Source: Clostridia bacterium (GTDB lineage Bacteria; Bacillota; Clostridia; Christensenellales; CAG-138). From it: a stretch of 34,609 bases of DNA. Below are positions 1 to 7,959 of the stretch, piece after piece. Each line of letters starts with the position of its first letter. Position 1 is the first letter of the stretch. The notes beneath the pieces are model-generated. The model was given only the letters and a program-made list of their open reading frames with translations, had not been told where the DNA came from and did no database searches. A program made the position numbers and the translations under genes. The DNA is taken from contig JAFPXD010000068.1 in assembly GCA_017394835.1 (NCBI GenBank), forward strand, positions 1 to 34,609, given 5' to 3'.

Positions 1-77
1 CCACGTGCTTTCATTGTACAATTAACCTGCTTTCTGGATGGTTTTTCTGGTAAATTAATTATACATGAAAGCAGCAA

Positions 78-114
78 ACCGGGCAACCCTTACGGGCTAC
101 CCGGTCTTGTTTTT
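78..114. terminator. Hairpin with U-rich flanks, probable terminator
   Basis: Bases 78-83 pair with 100-105 (ACCGGG/CCCGGT) and 87-89 pair with 94-96 across a small internal loop. On the plus strand the stem is followed by TCTTGTTTTT. On the minus strand it is followed by TTTGCTGCTTTC, so it could end the minus-strand peptidase gene that stops at 178, or a plus-strand gene left of the window. A second hairpin (116-123 with 133-140) lies between it and that gene. The rest of 1-175 shows no gene I can support. Confidence 0.45.
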
Positions 115-175
115 GATGGGGCTTAGTGCAACAGCCCCATACCTGCGGGTATCGCTGCTGATTCTGTATCGTTCC

Positions 176-1675
176 TTACAGCCTGTACAGCTTGGAGAAC
201 TTACTCGTGAGGTAATCGACGTAATACCGCGGATCGAAGTCCTCGCCGGAGGCGCTGCGGATGAGATCCGCGGGGGTCTTGAGCATGCCGTACTTATGGA
301 TATGCTCGCGCAGCCAGAGCGTGATGGGCTCTATATTGCCCGCGGAGATGAGGCCGTCAAAATCGAGCTCCTTCTTCATGTGGGCGAGTATCTGCGCGCC
401 GTAAGCGTTGCCCAGCGCGTAGGTGGGGAAATAGCCTATGAGCCCGCTGCCCCAGTGCATATCCTGCAGGCAGCCTTCTGAATCCGTTTCGGGGACGATC
501 CCCAGATATTCCCCGCAGAGCGCGTTCCAGCGGCGCGGCACGTCCTCCGCCGAAATATCCCCGCGGATAAGGGCTTTTTCAAGCTCATAGCGTATCATGA
601 CGTGCAGGCAGTAGGTCAGCTCGTCCGCCTCCGTACGCTTCATGGAAGGCTCCGCGCGGTTGACGGCAAGGAAGAATTCCGCCGGGCTCACGCCTCCGAG
701 CGCTTCGGGGAAATACCGCTTCAATACGGGAAGAATGAGCTCCGCAAACCCGCGGGAGCGGCCTATGAGGTTTTCATACAAACGGGACTGCGATTCGTGC
801 ATGCCGGCGGAGGCGCCGTGACCCAGGGGGGAGCCCTCGAGCTCTTCCGAAATGCCGAGCTCGTAGAGCGCGTGCCCGCCCTCGTGCAGTATGCTGAACA
901 TGTTGGCGTGGACGCGGTCCTCATAAACGTGGGTGGTCATGCGAACATCGTTCCGGCTAATGAAGGTGGTGTAGGGGTGCTCCGCCTCGCCCAAAGCGCA
1001 GCGGCGGCCGTCAATGCCCATGAGCCCCATGAGCTCGCGCGAAAAGGCGAGCTGCTTTTCCCGCGGGAAATGCCCGTGAAGGAAGGATGCGTCCGGCTTA
1101 GGACGCTTCGCGATACGCCCGATAAGCGGGACGAGCGCCTCCCGAAGCCCACGGAAGAACGGATCGAGGAACGCCCGGCTCATGCCCTCCTCGTTTTCAT
1201 CGAGCAGGGTATCGTAGGGGTCGCTTTCGGGGCGCGCAAGGAGCGCGAGCCTTCGGGAGCTTTCGAAAACTCCCTGCAGATACGGGCGGAAAAGGCCGAA
1301 ATCATCCCTTTTCTTTGCCTCGCGCCACGCCGCCGAGGCGACGCCCAGCAGCCTGTTGTGTTCCGCCAACGCATCCGCGGGGATGCGCTCGAGGCGCAGG
1401 GCCTCGCGCCGCGTGAGCTCCGCTTCGCGCCGGGTCTTTTCATCGAGCTCATCCGCGTGCTGCAGCAGCGTCTCCAGCGCACGGATAAGCTCCCTGTCCG
1501 TCATGAGCTTTCGCTCCTCCGCCTTGAGCGCGGCAAGCGTTTCCGCCCTGCGCGGGGCGGAGTTTACGGGCGCCGCGGTCATCGCGTCGAAATTCATCAC
1601 CGCCCGTGCGTGACTGTATGCTTCCCTTGTTTCAAGCGCCCGCGAGAGCGCGGCCTCAGCTTCAAAAATATCCAT
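176..1675 (-). CDS. M32 family metallocarboxypeptidase (copy 1)
   Basis: Cytoplasmic zinc carboxypeptidase of the Taq/M32 family, which removes C-terminal residues from peptides. The 499-residue length is normal. Visible motifs are HEGGH at residues 264-268 (zinc ligands and catalytic Glu), the DVRMT element near 243, and HESQS about 30 residues after the zinc motif that supplies the third ligand region. The family HPF motif reads HPY here. The start is fixed by alignment to the neighbouring paralogue, because no Shine-Dalgarno sequence precedes it: the ATG follows a terminator-like hairpin directly. It lies downstream of its paralogue on the same strand with no promoter of its own visible, so expression probably depends on readthrough. 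The last 80 or so residues are far closer to the paralogue than the N-terminal half. Family call is firm; substrate is unknown. Confidence 0.93.
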   Translation of the reverse strand: MDIFEAEAALSRALETREAYSHARAVMNFDAMTAAPVNSAPRRAETLAALKAEERKLMTDRELIRALETLLQHADELDEKTRREAELTRREALRLERIPADALAEHNRLLGVASAAWREAKKRDDFGLFRPYLQGVFESSRRLALLARPESDPYDTLLDENEEGMSRAFLDPFFRGLREALVPLIGRIAKRPKPDASFLHGHFPREKQLAFSRELMGLMGIDGRRCALGEAEHPYTTFISRNDVRMTTHVYEDRVHANMFSILHEGGHALYELGISEELEGSPLGHGASAGMHESQSRLYENLIGRSRGFAELILPVLKRYFPEALGGVSPAEFFLAVNRAEPSMKRTEADELTYCLHVMIRYELEKALIRGDISAEDVPRRWNALCGEYLGIVPETDSEGCLQDMHWGSGLIGYFPTYALGNAYGAQILAHMKKELDFDGLISAGNIEPITLWLREHIHKYGMLKTPADLIRSASGEDFDPRYYVDYLTSKFSKLYRL

Positions 1676-1680
1676 ATCGC

Positions 1681-1716
1681 AAACAAAAAAGCGCCGCGGG
1701 AAGGCTCCCGCGGCGC
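1681..1716 (-). terminator. Terminator hairpin between the two M32 genes
   Basis: Read on the minus strand, a GC-rich inverted repeat (GCGCCGCGGG with CCCGCGGCGC, 1691-1716) is followed by TTTTTTGTTT. It lies 7 bases after the stop codon of the upstream M32 gene and its T-run ends 5 bases before the start codon of the next one, leaving no room for a ribosome site. Confidence 0.8.
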
Positions 1717-1723
1717 AGGACTT

Positions 1724-3223
1724 TTACAGGTCGTACAGCGCGGAGAACTTCTCCGTGAGGTAATCGATGTAATACTGCGGGTCGAAATCCTCGCCCGTCG
1801 AGATGCGGATAAGCTCCGCGGGAGTCTTCAAAAGCCCGTACTTATGGATATGCTCACGCAGCCAGAGCGTGATGGGCTCTATATTGCCGGCGGCGACGAG
1901 CCCCTCGAAATCGAGCTCCTTCTTCATGTGGGCGAGTATCTGCGCGCCGTAGGCGGAGCCCAGCGAATAGGAGGGGAAATAGCCGAAGCCGCCGCCCGAC
2001 CAGTGGGAATCCTGCAGGCAGCCTTCCTTATCGGAGGGAACGTCAACGCCCAGGTATTCCTTGTAAAGCCTGTTCCATTCGGCGGGCAGATCCTTGGTCG
2101 AAAGCTCGCCGTGCATGAGCTTTTTCTCTATCTCATAGCGGATGAGCACGTGCATGGAATAGGTGAGCTCGTCCGCTTCGGTGCGGATGAGGGAGGGCTC
2201 GGAGCGGTTTATCGCGCGGTAGAACTCATCGGGCGTTACGCCATCAAGCTGCTCGGGGAACATCTCCTTCGCAATGGGGAGTATGAGATCCGTGAACGCG
2301 CGGGAGCGGCCTATGAGGTTTTCATAGAAGCGGGATTGGGATTCGTGCATCCCGCAGGAGGCGCCGCCGAAGAGGGTGGTGCCGTCCAATTCATCGGCAT
2401 TGCCCATCTCGTACATCGCGTGCCCGCCCTCGTGGATCACGGAATACATGCTGGATTCGAGCGCATCCTCATAATAGTGGGTGGTGATGCGCAGATCGTG
2501 CTTGTTGAAGCCCGTGGTGAAGGGATGCTCCGTTTCGCCTATCGCGCAGTCGCGGCGGTCGATGCCCATGACCTCCATGAGCTTATCGGAAAACTCACGC
2601 TGCTTCCACGCGGGGAAATGCTTGTGCAGGAAGGAATTGTCCGGCTGGGGCTTTTCGGATATGCGGTGGATGAGCGGTACGAGCGCGGCCTTTATCTTAT
2701 CGAAATAGCCGTCGAGCACGTCCTGGGTGAAGCCTTCCTCATATTCGTCGAGCCAGTAATCGTAGGGATCCGCCTCGGGAGCGGCGAGCCTGCCGAAGCG
2801 GATGGAGGTCTCGACGAGTTTATTGAGATACGGCTCGAAGGAGGCGTAATCGGAATTGACCTTCGCATCGTGCCAGACCGCGGAGGCTTCATTCACAAGG
2901 CGCTGATATTCGACGTAATCCTCAACGGATATGCTCCGCATAAGCTTAAGGCTCTTCTGGGCAAGAGCGGCCTCGCGGCGGGTGATCTCGTCGATCTCGT
3001 CCTTATGCTCGGTGAGGGTATCGAGAATTTCGAAACGCTCGGGGCTGACGGAGATATTGTAGGTGATCTCGGAAAATTTCGCCATGACGTCCGAATAGCC
3101 CGCAACGGCGTTTTTGGGAGCGGCGGTCTCGAAATCGTAGGACATCACGCCCATCGCGTGATAATAAACGCCCATGAGTTTGTTCTGCTCTTTGAATTTT
3201 GCGATTGCTTCGTTAAGCTCCAT
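1724..3223 (-). CDS. M32 family metallocarboxypeptidase (copy 2)
   Basis: Second M32 carboxypeptidase, also exactly 499 residues when started at 3223. HEGGH is at residues 264-268, the same position as in the neighbour, and the HPF (232-234), DLRIT and HESQS motifs are all intact, so this copy looks the more canonical. The start at 3223 is preferred over an upstream ATG at 3292 because GAAAGAGG precedes it at good spacing, the protein then aligns end to end with its paralogue, and the -35 box of the promoter overlaps the upstream start. It is the first gene of a two-gene minus-strand unit, transcribed from a near-perfect housekeeping promoter. The usual role is turnover of peptides in the cytoplasm. 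Two tandem copies suggest amino-acid recovery from peptides matters here; that is inference. Confidence 0.93.
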   Translation of the reverse strand: MELNEAIAKFKEQNKLMGVYYHAMGVMSYDFETAAPKNAVAGYSDVMAKFSEITYNISVSPERFEILDTLTEHKDEIDEITRREAALAQKSLKLMRSISVEDYVEYQRLVNEASAVWHDAKVNSDYASFEPYLNKLVETSIRFGRLAAPEADPYDYWLDEYEEGFTQDVLDGYFDKIKAALVPLIHRISEKPQPDNSFLHKHFPAWKQREFSDKLMEVMGIDRRDCAIGETEHPFTTGFNKHDLRITTHYYEDALESSMYSVIHEGGHAMYEMGNADELDGTTLFGGASCGMHESQSRFYENLIGRSRAFTDLILPIAKEMFPEQLDGVTPDEFYRAINRSEPSLIRTEADELTYSMHVLIRYEIEKKLMHGELSTKDLPAEWNRLYKEYLGVDVPSDKEGCLQDSHWSGGGFGYFPSYSLGSAYGAQILAHMKKELDFEGLVAAGNIEPITLWLREHIHKYGLLKTPAELIRISTGEDFDPQYYIDYLTEKFSALYDL

Positions 3224-3263
3224 ACATTGCCTCTTTCCGCCCCGAGGGGCATTTGTTTCCTTT

Positions 3264-3292
3264 AGTATAAGTTCACAAACTGCGCCTGTCAA
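3264..3292 (-). promoter_or_regulatory. Housekeeping promoter of the M32 genes
   Basis: On the minus strand TTGACA (3287-3292), a 17-base spacer, then TATACT (3264-3269). It lies about 40 bases before the start codon at 3223. The leader contains a small GC palindrome at 3239-3250 just upstream of the ribosome site. Confidence 0.85.
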
Positions 3293-3349
3293 GATTCACC
3301 CCGAATGCGCCCCGCTCATATTTTGGAACATAACACGATGGAGGTGGGT

Positions 3350-4123
3350 ATGGAAAACGATAATATTGCCGAGCTTCGCGGCGTGAAGCTCGTTTATCAT
3401 GAGCCCTCGCGGGAGACGCTTGCCGTGGAAGGGCTCTCGCTCGAAATAAAAAGGGGCGAATTCATATCGGTGGTCGGGCCCTCCGGCTGCGGAAAGACGA
3501 GCGTGCTCAAGCTTTTGACGGGGCTTATGTCGCCTACTGCGGGCAGCGTGAGCGTGATGGGCGAGGCGCCCTCCGCCGTTCGGAAAAGGATAGGGTACAT
3601 GCTCCAGCGGGACGCGCTTTTCGAATGGAGAAACATCCGCCGCAACGCGGAGCTGGGGCTTGAGATAAGGGGGGAGCTGGATGAGGCTTCACGCAGAAAA
3701 GTAGGCGAAATGCTTGAAAAATACGGGCTCGGAGATTTCGCGGGGCATTACCCGGATGAGCTTTCGGGCGGCATGAGGCAGAAGGCGGCGCTCATAAGGA
3801 CTTTGGCTCCGGAGCCGGAGCTTTTGCTGCTCGACGAGCCTTTTTCCGCGCTCGATCATCAGACGCGCCTCATATTGGAGGACGAGGTCTATGAGCTCAT
3901 CCGTTCCGGCGGGCGGACTGCGGTGCTCGTCACGCACGATATTTCGGAGGCCGTGGCCATGAGCGACCGCGTGGCGGTTTTCACGGGGCGCCCCGCGAGG
4001 GTGCGGCGTATAGTGGAGCCGGGGCTTTACGGCCTTCCCGGCGAAAGGAGAGCGGATCCCCGCTTTTCGGCGGTGTTTGAAAGCATTTGGAAGGAGCTGA
4101 GGCAGGATGAGCGAGGAGCATAG
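3350..4123 (+). CDS. ABC transporter ATP-binding protein, SsuB/TauB/NrtD type
   Basis: ATPase subunit of an importer of the nitrate/sulfonate/taurine (or thiamine-precursor) class. From the start at 3350 the protein has 257 residues. Walker A GPSGCGKT is at about 43-50, the signature LSGGMRQ at 138-144, Walker B LLLLDEPFSALD at about 158-169, and the switch His in VTHDIS at 196. GGAGGTGG at 3340-3347 selects the start at 3350 over upstream in-frame ATGs at 3305 and 3338. Its 3' end overlaps the permease gene by 17 bases, so the two are translationally coupled. No clear promoter is visible in the gap after the divergent M32 promoter. No substrate-binding protein gene lies on either side, so the substrate cannot be deduced. 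Confidence 0.93.
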   Translation: MENDNIAELRGVKLVYHEPSRETLAVEGLSLEIKRGEFISVVGPSGCGKTSVLKLLTGLMSPTAGSVSVMGEAPSAVRKRIGYMLQRDALFEWRNIRRNAELGLEIRGELDEASRRKVGEMLEKYGLGDFAGHYPDELSGGMRQKAALIRTLAPEPELLLLDEPFSALDHQTRLILEDEVYELIRSGGRTAVLVTHDISEAVAMSDRVAVFTGRPARVRRIVEPGLYGLPGERRADPRFSAVFESIWKELRQDERGA

Positions 4124-4913
4124 GAAATACCTCCGGGGAATAAAGCGCAGGCGCTCGCTCGTGACCCTCGCACGGGTGCTGCTGCTTGTTTTAATGATAG
4201 GCGGATGGGAGCTCGCCGTGCGGCTCGGGCTCGCCGATCCGTTCATAGTGTCTTCGCCCTCCCGCGTGGTATCATGCCTTGCGGGGCTTGCTTCACGCGG
4301 GGAGCTTCTGCCCCACGTTGCGGCCACTTTCGCGGAAACGGCGGCGGGCTTTGCGGCGGGCACGGCGGCAGGCTGCGCGGCCGCGGTGCTGCTGTGGTTC
4401 AGTCCCTTCCTCGAAAGGGTGCTGGAGCCCTATCTCGTCGTGCTCAACGCGCTCCCCAAGATCGCGCTGGGCCCCATACTCATAGTTTGGGTCGGCGCGG
4501 GAGCGGGGGCGATAATAGTGATGGCGCTGCTCGTTTCGACCGTCGTGACGGTAATGACCGTTCTCGCGGGATTTTTGGAGCAGGGCAAAGAAAAACAGGA
4601 GCTCATGGCAAGCTTCGGCGCTACCCGCGCACAGACCTTTTTGAAGGCCGTGCTGCCCGCCTCGGTGCCCTCCATAATGAGCGCGCTCCGCATAAGCGTG
4701 GGCATGAGCTGGGTCGGAGTCATAGTCGGCGAATACCTCGTTTCAAAGCGGGGGATAGGCTATCTCATAGTCTATGGCGGGCAGGTGTTCCGCCTCGATC
4801 TCGTAATGGCGAGCGTGAGCGTGCTCTGCGTGCTTGCCGCCGCGATGTATTACGCCGTCGCCTTCTTCGAAAAGCGCGTTTCGGCAAGGTTTGCGGAGAC
4901 AGCGGCGAAATAG
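4107..4913 (+). CDS. ABC transporter permease, SsuC/TauC type
   Basis: Membrane subunit paired with the ATPase just upstream. The 268 residues carry about six hydrophobic segments, starting with one at roughly 15-35. The cytoplasmic coupling loop typical of this permease family is seen around ELMASFGATRAQTFLKAVLP, followed by PSIMSALRISVGMSW. It overlaps the end of the ATPase gene by 17 bases. A strong terminator follows, so the unit is ATPase plus permease only. A binding protein must be encoded elsewhere, or be missing. Family call is firm; nitrate, sulfonate, taurine, riboflavin and HMP-thiamine systems cannot be told apart from this subunit by eye. Confidence 0.92.
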   Translation: MSEEHRKYLRGIKRRRSLVTLARVLLLVLMIGGWELAVRLGLADPFIVSSPSRVVSCLAGLASRGELLPHVAATFAETAAGFAAGTAAGCAAAVLLWFSPFLERVLEPYLVVLNALPKIALGPILIVWVGAGAGAIIVMALLVSTVVTVMTVLAGFLEQGKEKQELMASFGATRAQTFLKAVLPASVPSIMSALRISVGMSWVGVIVGEYLVSKRGIGYLIVYGGQVFRLDLVMASVSVLCVLAAAMYYAVAFFEKRVSARFAETAAK

Positions 4914-4922
4914 GGATGGTTC

Positions 4923-4947
4923 AAGAGGGGCGCCGCCCTCTTTTTTT
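4923..4947 (+). terminator. Terminator of the ABC transporter unit
   Basis: AAGAGGG (4923-4929) pairs with CCCTCTT (4936-4942), and the stem runs into a string of seven T. It starts 10 bases after the permease stop codon. Confidence 0.88.
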
Positions 4948-4977
4948 GTTTTCGTTCTTCCATTTTAACTGAAAATG

Positions 4978-4986
4978 TGGTATGAT
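4978..4986 (+). promoter_or_regulatory. Candidate extended -10 promoter before the sortase fusion gene
   Basis: TGGTATGAT is an extended -10 element about 35 bases before the ATG at 5022. No good -35 box is present at 17 bases. GGTATGATA is repeated 14 bases later (4993-5001), which could be a second -10 or a coincidence. Confidence 0.4.
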
Positions 4987-5021
4987 AAACTCGGTATGAT
5001 ATTTTCGAATGGAGAAATCGT

Positions 5022-7103
5022 ATGGAACGCAAACACATCATTAAAATAACCGTCGCCTCGCTGCTGCTTGCCGCAGTGCTTGCGGGCGGCTGCATGGGCG
5101 GCAAGGGCTGTTCCTGCAGGCCCGGGGAAGATAAGCAGGCGGAAGCCACGGGCTCTCCCGTCGAAATAGATCCCACCGGGGAGGTCACCGCCGGCCCGAC
5201 TTGGCTCGTGACGGCGATCCCCTCCGATTATCCCACCCCCACGCCCACGGCCGATCCCTTTGCGGAGCCCACTCCCGAGCCTTCGGCGGGCCCCACGGCC
5301 GATCCCTCCGCCGGCCCCACTTGGGATCCCTCCGATCCCATGCGCGCCTCCTTCGCGCGCGAAGCGGTGGTAGAGGCGATCACCACGGGCAGCTTCGGCG
5401 TTGCAAGCGACGGCACGGTGCGCTTCATGGGCAAGCCCACCACGGGCCAGAACCTGAATTACGGCAGGACCGGCGTGATAGACGTGGCGGCGAACGATAC
5501 CACCACCGCGTACCTTACCTCCGACGGCAAGGTGACCGTTACGGGCGGCATGCAGCTCCGCTTCGGCGAAACGATGGGATGGAAGGATATAGTGCAGATC
5601 TCCATGGGCGATAAGCACCTCGTCGGCCTCAAGAAGGACGGAACCGTGGTCGCCTGCGGCGATAACGGCAAGGGTCAGTGCAATGTCTCCTCATGGAAGG
5701 GCGTGCTGAAAATAGACGCCGCGGGCGATATGACCGTCGGCGTGACGGCTGAAGGCGTGCTCGTGACGCTCTCCTCCGAAGCGCAGGAGGCCGCGAACAC
5801 CGGCATAAAGGCCATAGACGCGGCGGCGGCTCCCGATCATTTCGCCGTGCTCCGCGAAAACGGCGACGTTGAGGTATTCACCAAGCCCTATAAGTCCGGC
5901 AAGTCCCTGGGCTGGAGCGGCATCGTAAAGGTGTTCGCTTCGGAGGGCGCAACGTGGGGCGTCAACTCCGCGGGCAGGCTCTTCACCACCGCAAGCTTCG
6001 TCAAGCGCACCGTGAACGACGTTTATGCCGTTTCGGCAAGCGCGGAGCACGTCGTGGTGCTTCACGGCGACGGCACCTGCGAGGGCATAGGCAGCAATAA
6101 ATTCCTGCGCTGCAACGTTTCCGGCTGGAGGCTCCTGCCCTATGTCAGCGAGGATAAATGGCTCCTCGGCATCACCCCCGGGGCCCGCCTTAACGGCGAA
6201 ATGGTCCGCACGGGCATGAGCTTTGATTATACAGAGCCCGCGACGGGCAAAACGAGCCGCGTCACCTGCGTGATACTGGGCGACGTGAACTGCGACGGCT
6301 TTATTACCGATGCGGACGTTACGGCCGTGGAGGCGCATATCAGCGGGAAATCGACCCTTACGGGGGCGAAGCTGCGCGCGGCGAACGTCATGAGGGATTC
6401 CTCCAAGCCCAAGTCGATAGATATAAACGACCTCGATATTATAAAGGCGGAAGCGAAGGGCACGAGGACCATCGATTTTTACGCCAAGGATGACAGGTAT
6501 TCCGGCAAGCTTGCCGATGCGAGAAGGAAAAACCCCGATGCGCTCGGCTATATCACGATAGAGGAGACCAATATCTCCTACCCCATAATGTATGACCTCA
6601 ACTGGTTCTACAACGATCACGATATAGACCGCAAGCCCGTTACCCGCGGCAGCATCTACTTCTACTTCAGCCATCCGACGGGCAATATCGTAATAACCGG
6701 GCATAACGCAAGGTCGAGCGGCACGATGTTCCATCAGCTCCACAACATCCAGAACAGCAAGTACAAGCTGATGAACTTCAAGAACAGGCTTTGGTGCATA
6801 AACACCTACGGGCAGACCTCCTATTGGGAGGTGTGGGCGATGTATGAGGAGGGCCGGTTCCCGAAGGCTTCCGATTCCTCACAGTATTTCAACACCTGCT
6901 GGCCCAACGGCTTCGATTCCAAGACCGACGCCGAAAAGCAGAAGTGGATCGACTATCAGCAGAAGAAGAACCAACTGGGCTTTACGATAAACGTTTCGGT
7001 CAAGGACAGGTTCATGACCATCTCCACCTGCGGCGACAGTCATTCCGATTCCGCCTACGGCGCGAGGCTGTACTTCTTCCTGCGCCTTGTGGGGAGCGAC
7101 TGA
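5022..7103 (+). CDS. Lipoprotein with RCC1-like repeats, dockerin-like segment and C-terminal class B sortase domain
   Basis: A 693-residue surface protein. Residues 1-25 form a signal peptide ending in LAGGC, a plausible lipobox. A Pro/Thr-rich wall-spanning linker covers about 62-112. Residues 115-395 hold RCC1-like propeller repeats (for example KKDGTVVACGDNGKGQC). Residues 420-482 look like a dockerin: GDVNCDGFITDADV is a clean calcium-loop repeat, and the second half (DINDLDII) is degenerate. About 500-693 is a class B sortase domain with catalytic His561 (TGHNA), Cys670 (TISTCGD) and Arg682 (GARLY). Sortases normally have a membrane helix and little else, so lipid anchoring and an attached propeller are unusual. 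The triad appears intact. GGAG at 5011-5014 supports the start. It heads an operon with signal peptidase genes. No sorting-signal substrate is in the window. Confidence 0.85.
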   Translation: MERKHIIKITVASLLLAAVLAGGCMGGKGCSCRPGEDKQAEATGSPVEIDPTGEVTAGPTWLVTAIPSDYPTPTPTADPFAEPTPEPSAGPTADPSAGPTWDPSDPMRASFAREAVVEAITTGSFGVASDGTVRFMGKPTTGQNLNYGRTGVIDVAANDTTTAYLTSDGKVTVTGGMQLRFGETMGWKDIVQISMGDKHLVGLKKDGTVVACGDNGKGQCNVSSWKGVLKIDAAGDMTVGVTAEGVLVTLSSEAQEAANTGIKAIDAAAAPDHFAVLRENGDVEVFTKPYKSGKSLGWSGIVKVFASEGATWGVNSAGRLFTTASFVKRTVNDVYAVSASAEHVVVLHGDGTCEGIGSNKFLRCNVSGWRLLPYVSEDKWLLGITPGARLNGEMVRTGMSFDYTEPATGKTSRVTCVILGDVNCDGFITDADVTAVEAHISGKSTLTGAKLRAANVMRDSSKPKSIDINDLDIIKAEAKGTRTIDFYAKDDRYSGKLADARRKNPDALGYITIEETNISYPIMYDLNWFYNDHDIDRKPVTRGSIYFYFSHPTGNIVITGHNARSSGTMFHQLHNIQNSKYKLMNFKNRLWCINTYGQTSYWEVWAMYEEGRFPKASDSSQYFNTCWPNGFDSKTDAEKQKWIDYQQKKNQLGFTINVSVKDRFMTISTCGDSHSDSAYGARLYFFLRLVGSD

Positions 7104-7312
7104 TGATAGGCAACGAATTCACGGTAGGGCAGCGCGTCATAATGCGCAAGCCCCACGCCTGCGGCTCATCCGAATGGGAGATCGTGAGGACGGGCGCGGA
7201 CGTTAAGATCAAATGCTCGGGCTGCGGCAGAGTGGTAATGCTCGACAGGGGCGATTTCATGCGGGCAGCCAAAAAACTTATGGGAGAAAAAGATGGAAAC
7301 AGCGAACAATAA
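7103..7312 (+). CDS. DUF951 family protein (YyzM-type)
   Basis: A 69-residue protein with the family layout: an N-terminal beta segment, the conserved MRKPHACGSSEWEI block, then KIKCSGCGRVVML. The Cys pairs suggest a small metal or nucleic-acid binding fold, but the function of the family is unknown. The start is the ATG at 7103, which shares one base with the stop codon of the sortase fusion gene. The 3' end overlaps the signal peptidase gene by 20 bases, so it is translationally coupled on both sides. Confidence 0.88.
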   Translation: MIGNEFTVGQRVIMRKPHACGSSEWEIVRTGADVKIKCSGCGRVVMLDRGDFMRAAKKLMGEKDGNSEQ

Positions 7313-7958
7313 CAAGAAAAAGACCCGCGCCGCGGCTGAAAAGCTGCACGCGAACGACAAGGGTTACAAAGCCGCCTCCAACATTGATTTCCTGATATTC
7401 GTGGCGGGGCTCATACTCGCCATGATCGCGATACGCGCATTCGTGATGGAGCCCGTCCGCGTTGACGGACCCTCCATGCAGAACACCCTTCAGAACGGCG
7501 AGCGCTGCATAGTGGAAAAGGTGAGCTATTGGTTCACAAAGCCCAAGACGGGCGATATAGTCATACTCCATTTCCCCAACAGGGGCAATGAGAATTTCGT
7601 AAAGCGCGTGATCGCGACCGAGGGGCAGACGATCGAGCTCGGCGAGGAGCTCGTCACCGATCCCGAAACGAACATAAACCGCGTCAATTACTACGTGCTC
7701 ATAGACGGCGAGCGCCTCGATGAATCGCAGTGGGCGGATACCTGGCTCTTCGACGAGGGTTACAGGAACATCCCCATCACCTGCGAAGGCGCGGTCGATG
7801 GCAAATACACCGTGCCGGAAGGCTGCGTATTCGTAATGGGCGATCACCGCACCAACTCGCAGGACAGCCGCTATGTAGGCGCCATCCCCCTTTCGGACAT
7901 TGTGGGCAGGCTCCACGGCGTCATCTATCCCTTCTCCGCAAGAAGATCCGTCGATTGA
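7293..7958 (+). CDS. lepB: Signal peptidase I
   Basis: Membrane-bound type I signal peptidase that cleaves signal peptides from exported proteins. Of 221 residues, one membrane segment lies at about 33-52 with a basic cytoplasmic N-terminus. Catalytic Ser61 is in DGPSMQNTL and catalytic Lys104 in NFVKRVIA; the conserved GDHRTNSQDSR box is present near the C-terminus. The length suits a Gram-positive single-span enzyme. It overlaps the DUF951 gene by 20 bases and is followed after one base by a paralogue that has lost both catalytic residues. Its place behind a sortase fusion fits a surface-protein operon. Confidence 0.96.
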   Translation: METANNNKKKTRAAAEKLHANDKGYKAASNIDFLIFVAGLILAMIAIRAFVMEPVRVDGPSMQNTLQNGERCIVEKVSYWFTKPKTGDIVILHFPNRGNENFVKRVIATEGQTIELGEELVTDPETNINRVNYYVLIDGERLDESQWADTWLFDEGYRNIPITCEGAVDGKYTVPEGCVFVMGDHRTNSQDSRYVGAIPLSDIVGRLHGVIYPFSARRSVD

Positions 7959-7959
7959 T

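Noticed and set aside
602..3265. An 887-codon open frame on the plus strand across both M32 genes
   Set aside because: It is antisense to two clear enzymes with intact motifs, has no ribosome site and an odd, Arg/Val/Gly-rich composition. It arises from the GC-rich codon bias.
5022..7103. Sequencing or assembly fusion as explanation for the sortase fusion gene
   Set aside because: The frame is open throughout, codon use is even, and the linker and domain order (anchor, linker, binding domains, enzyme) make sense; I keep it as a real gene but list the check.
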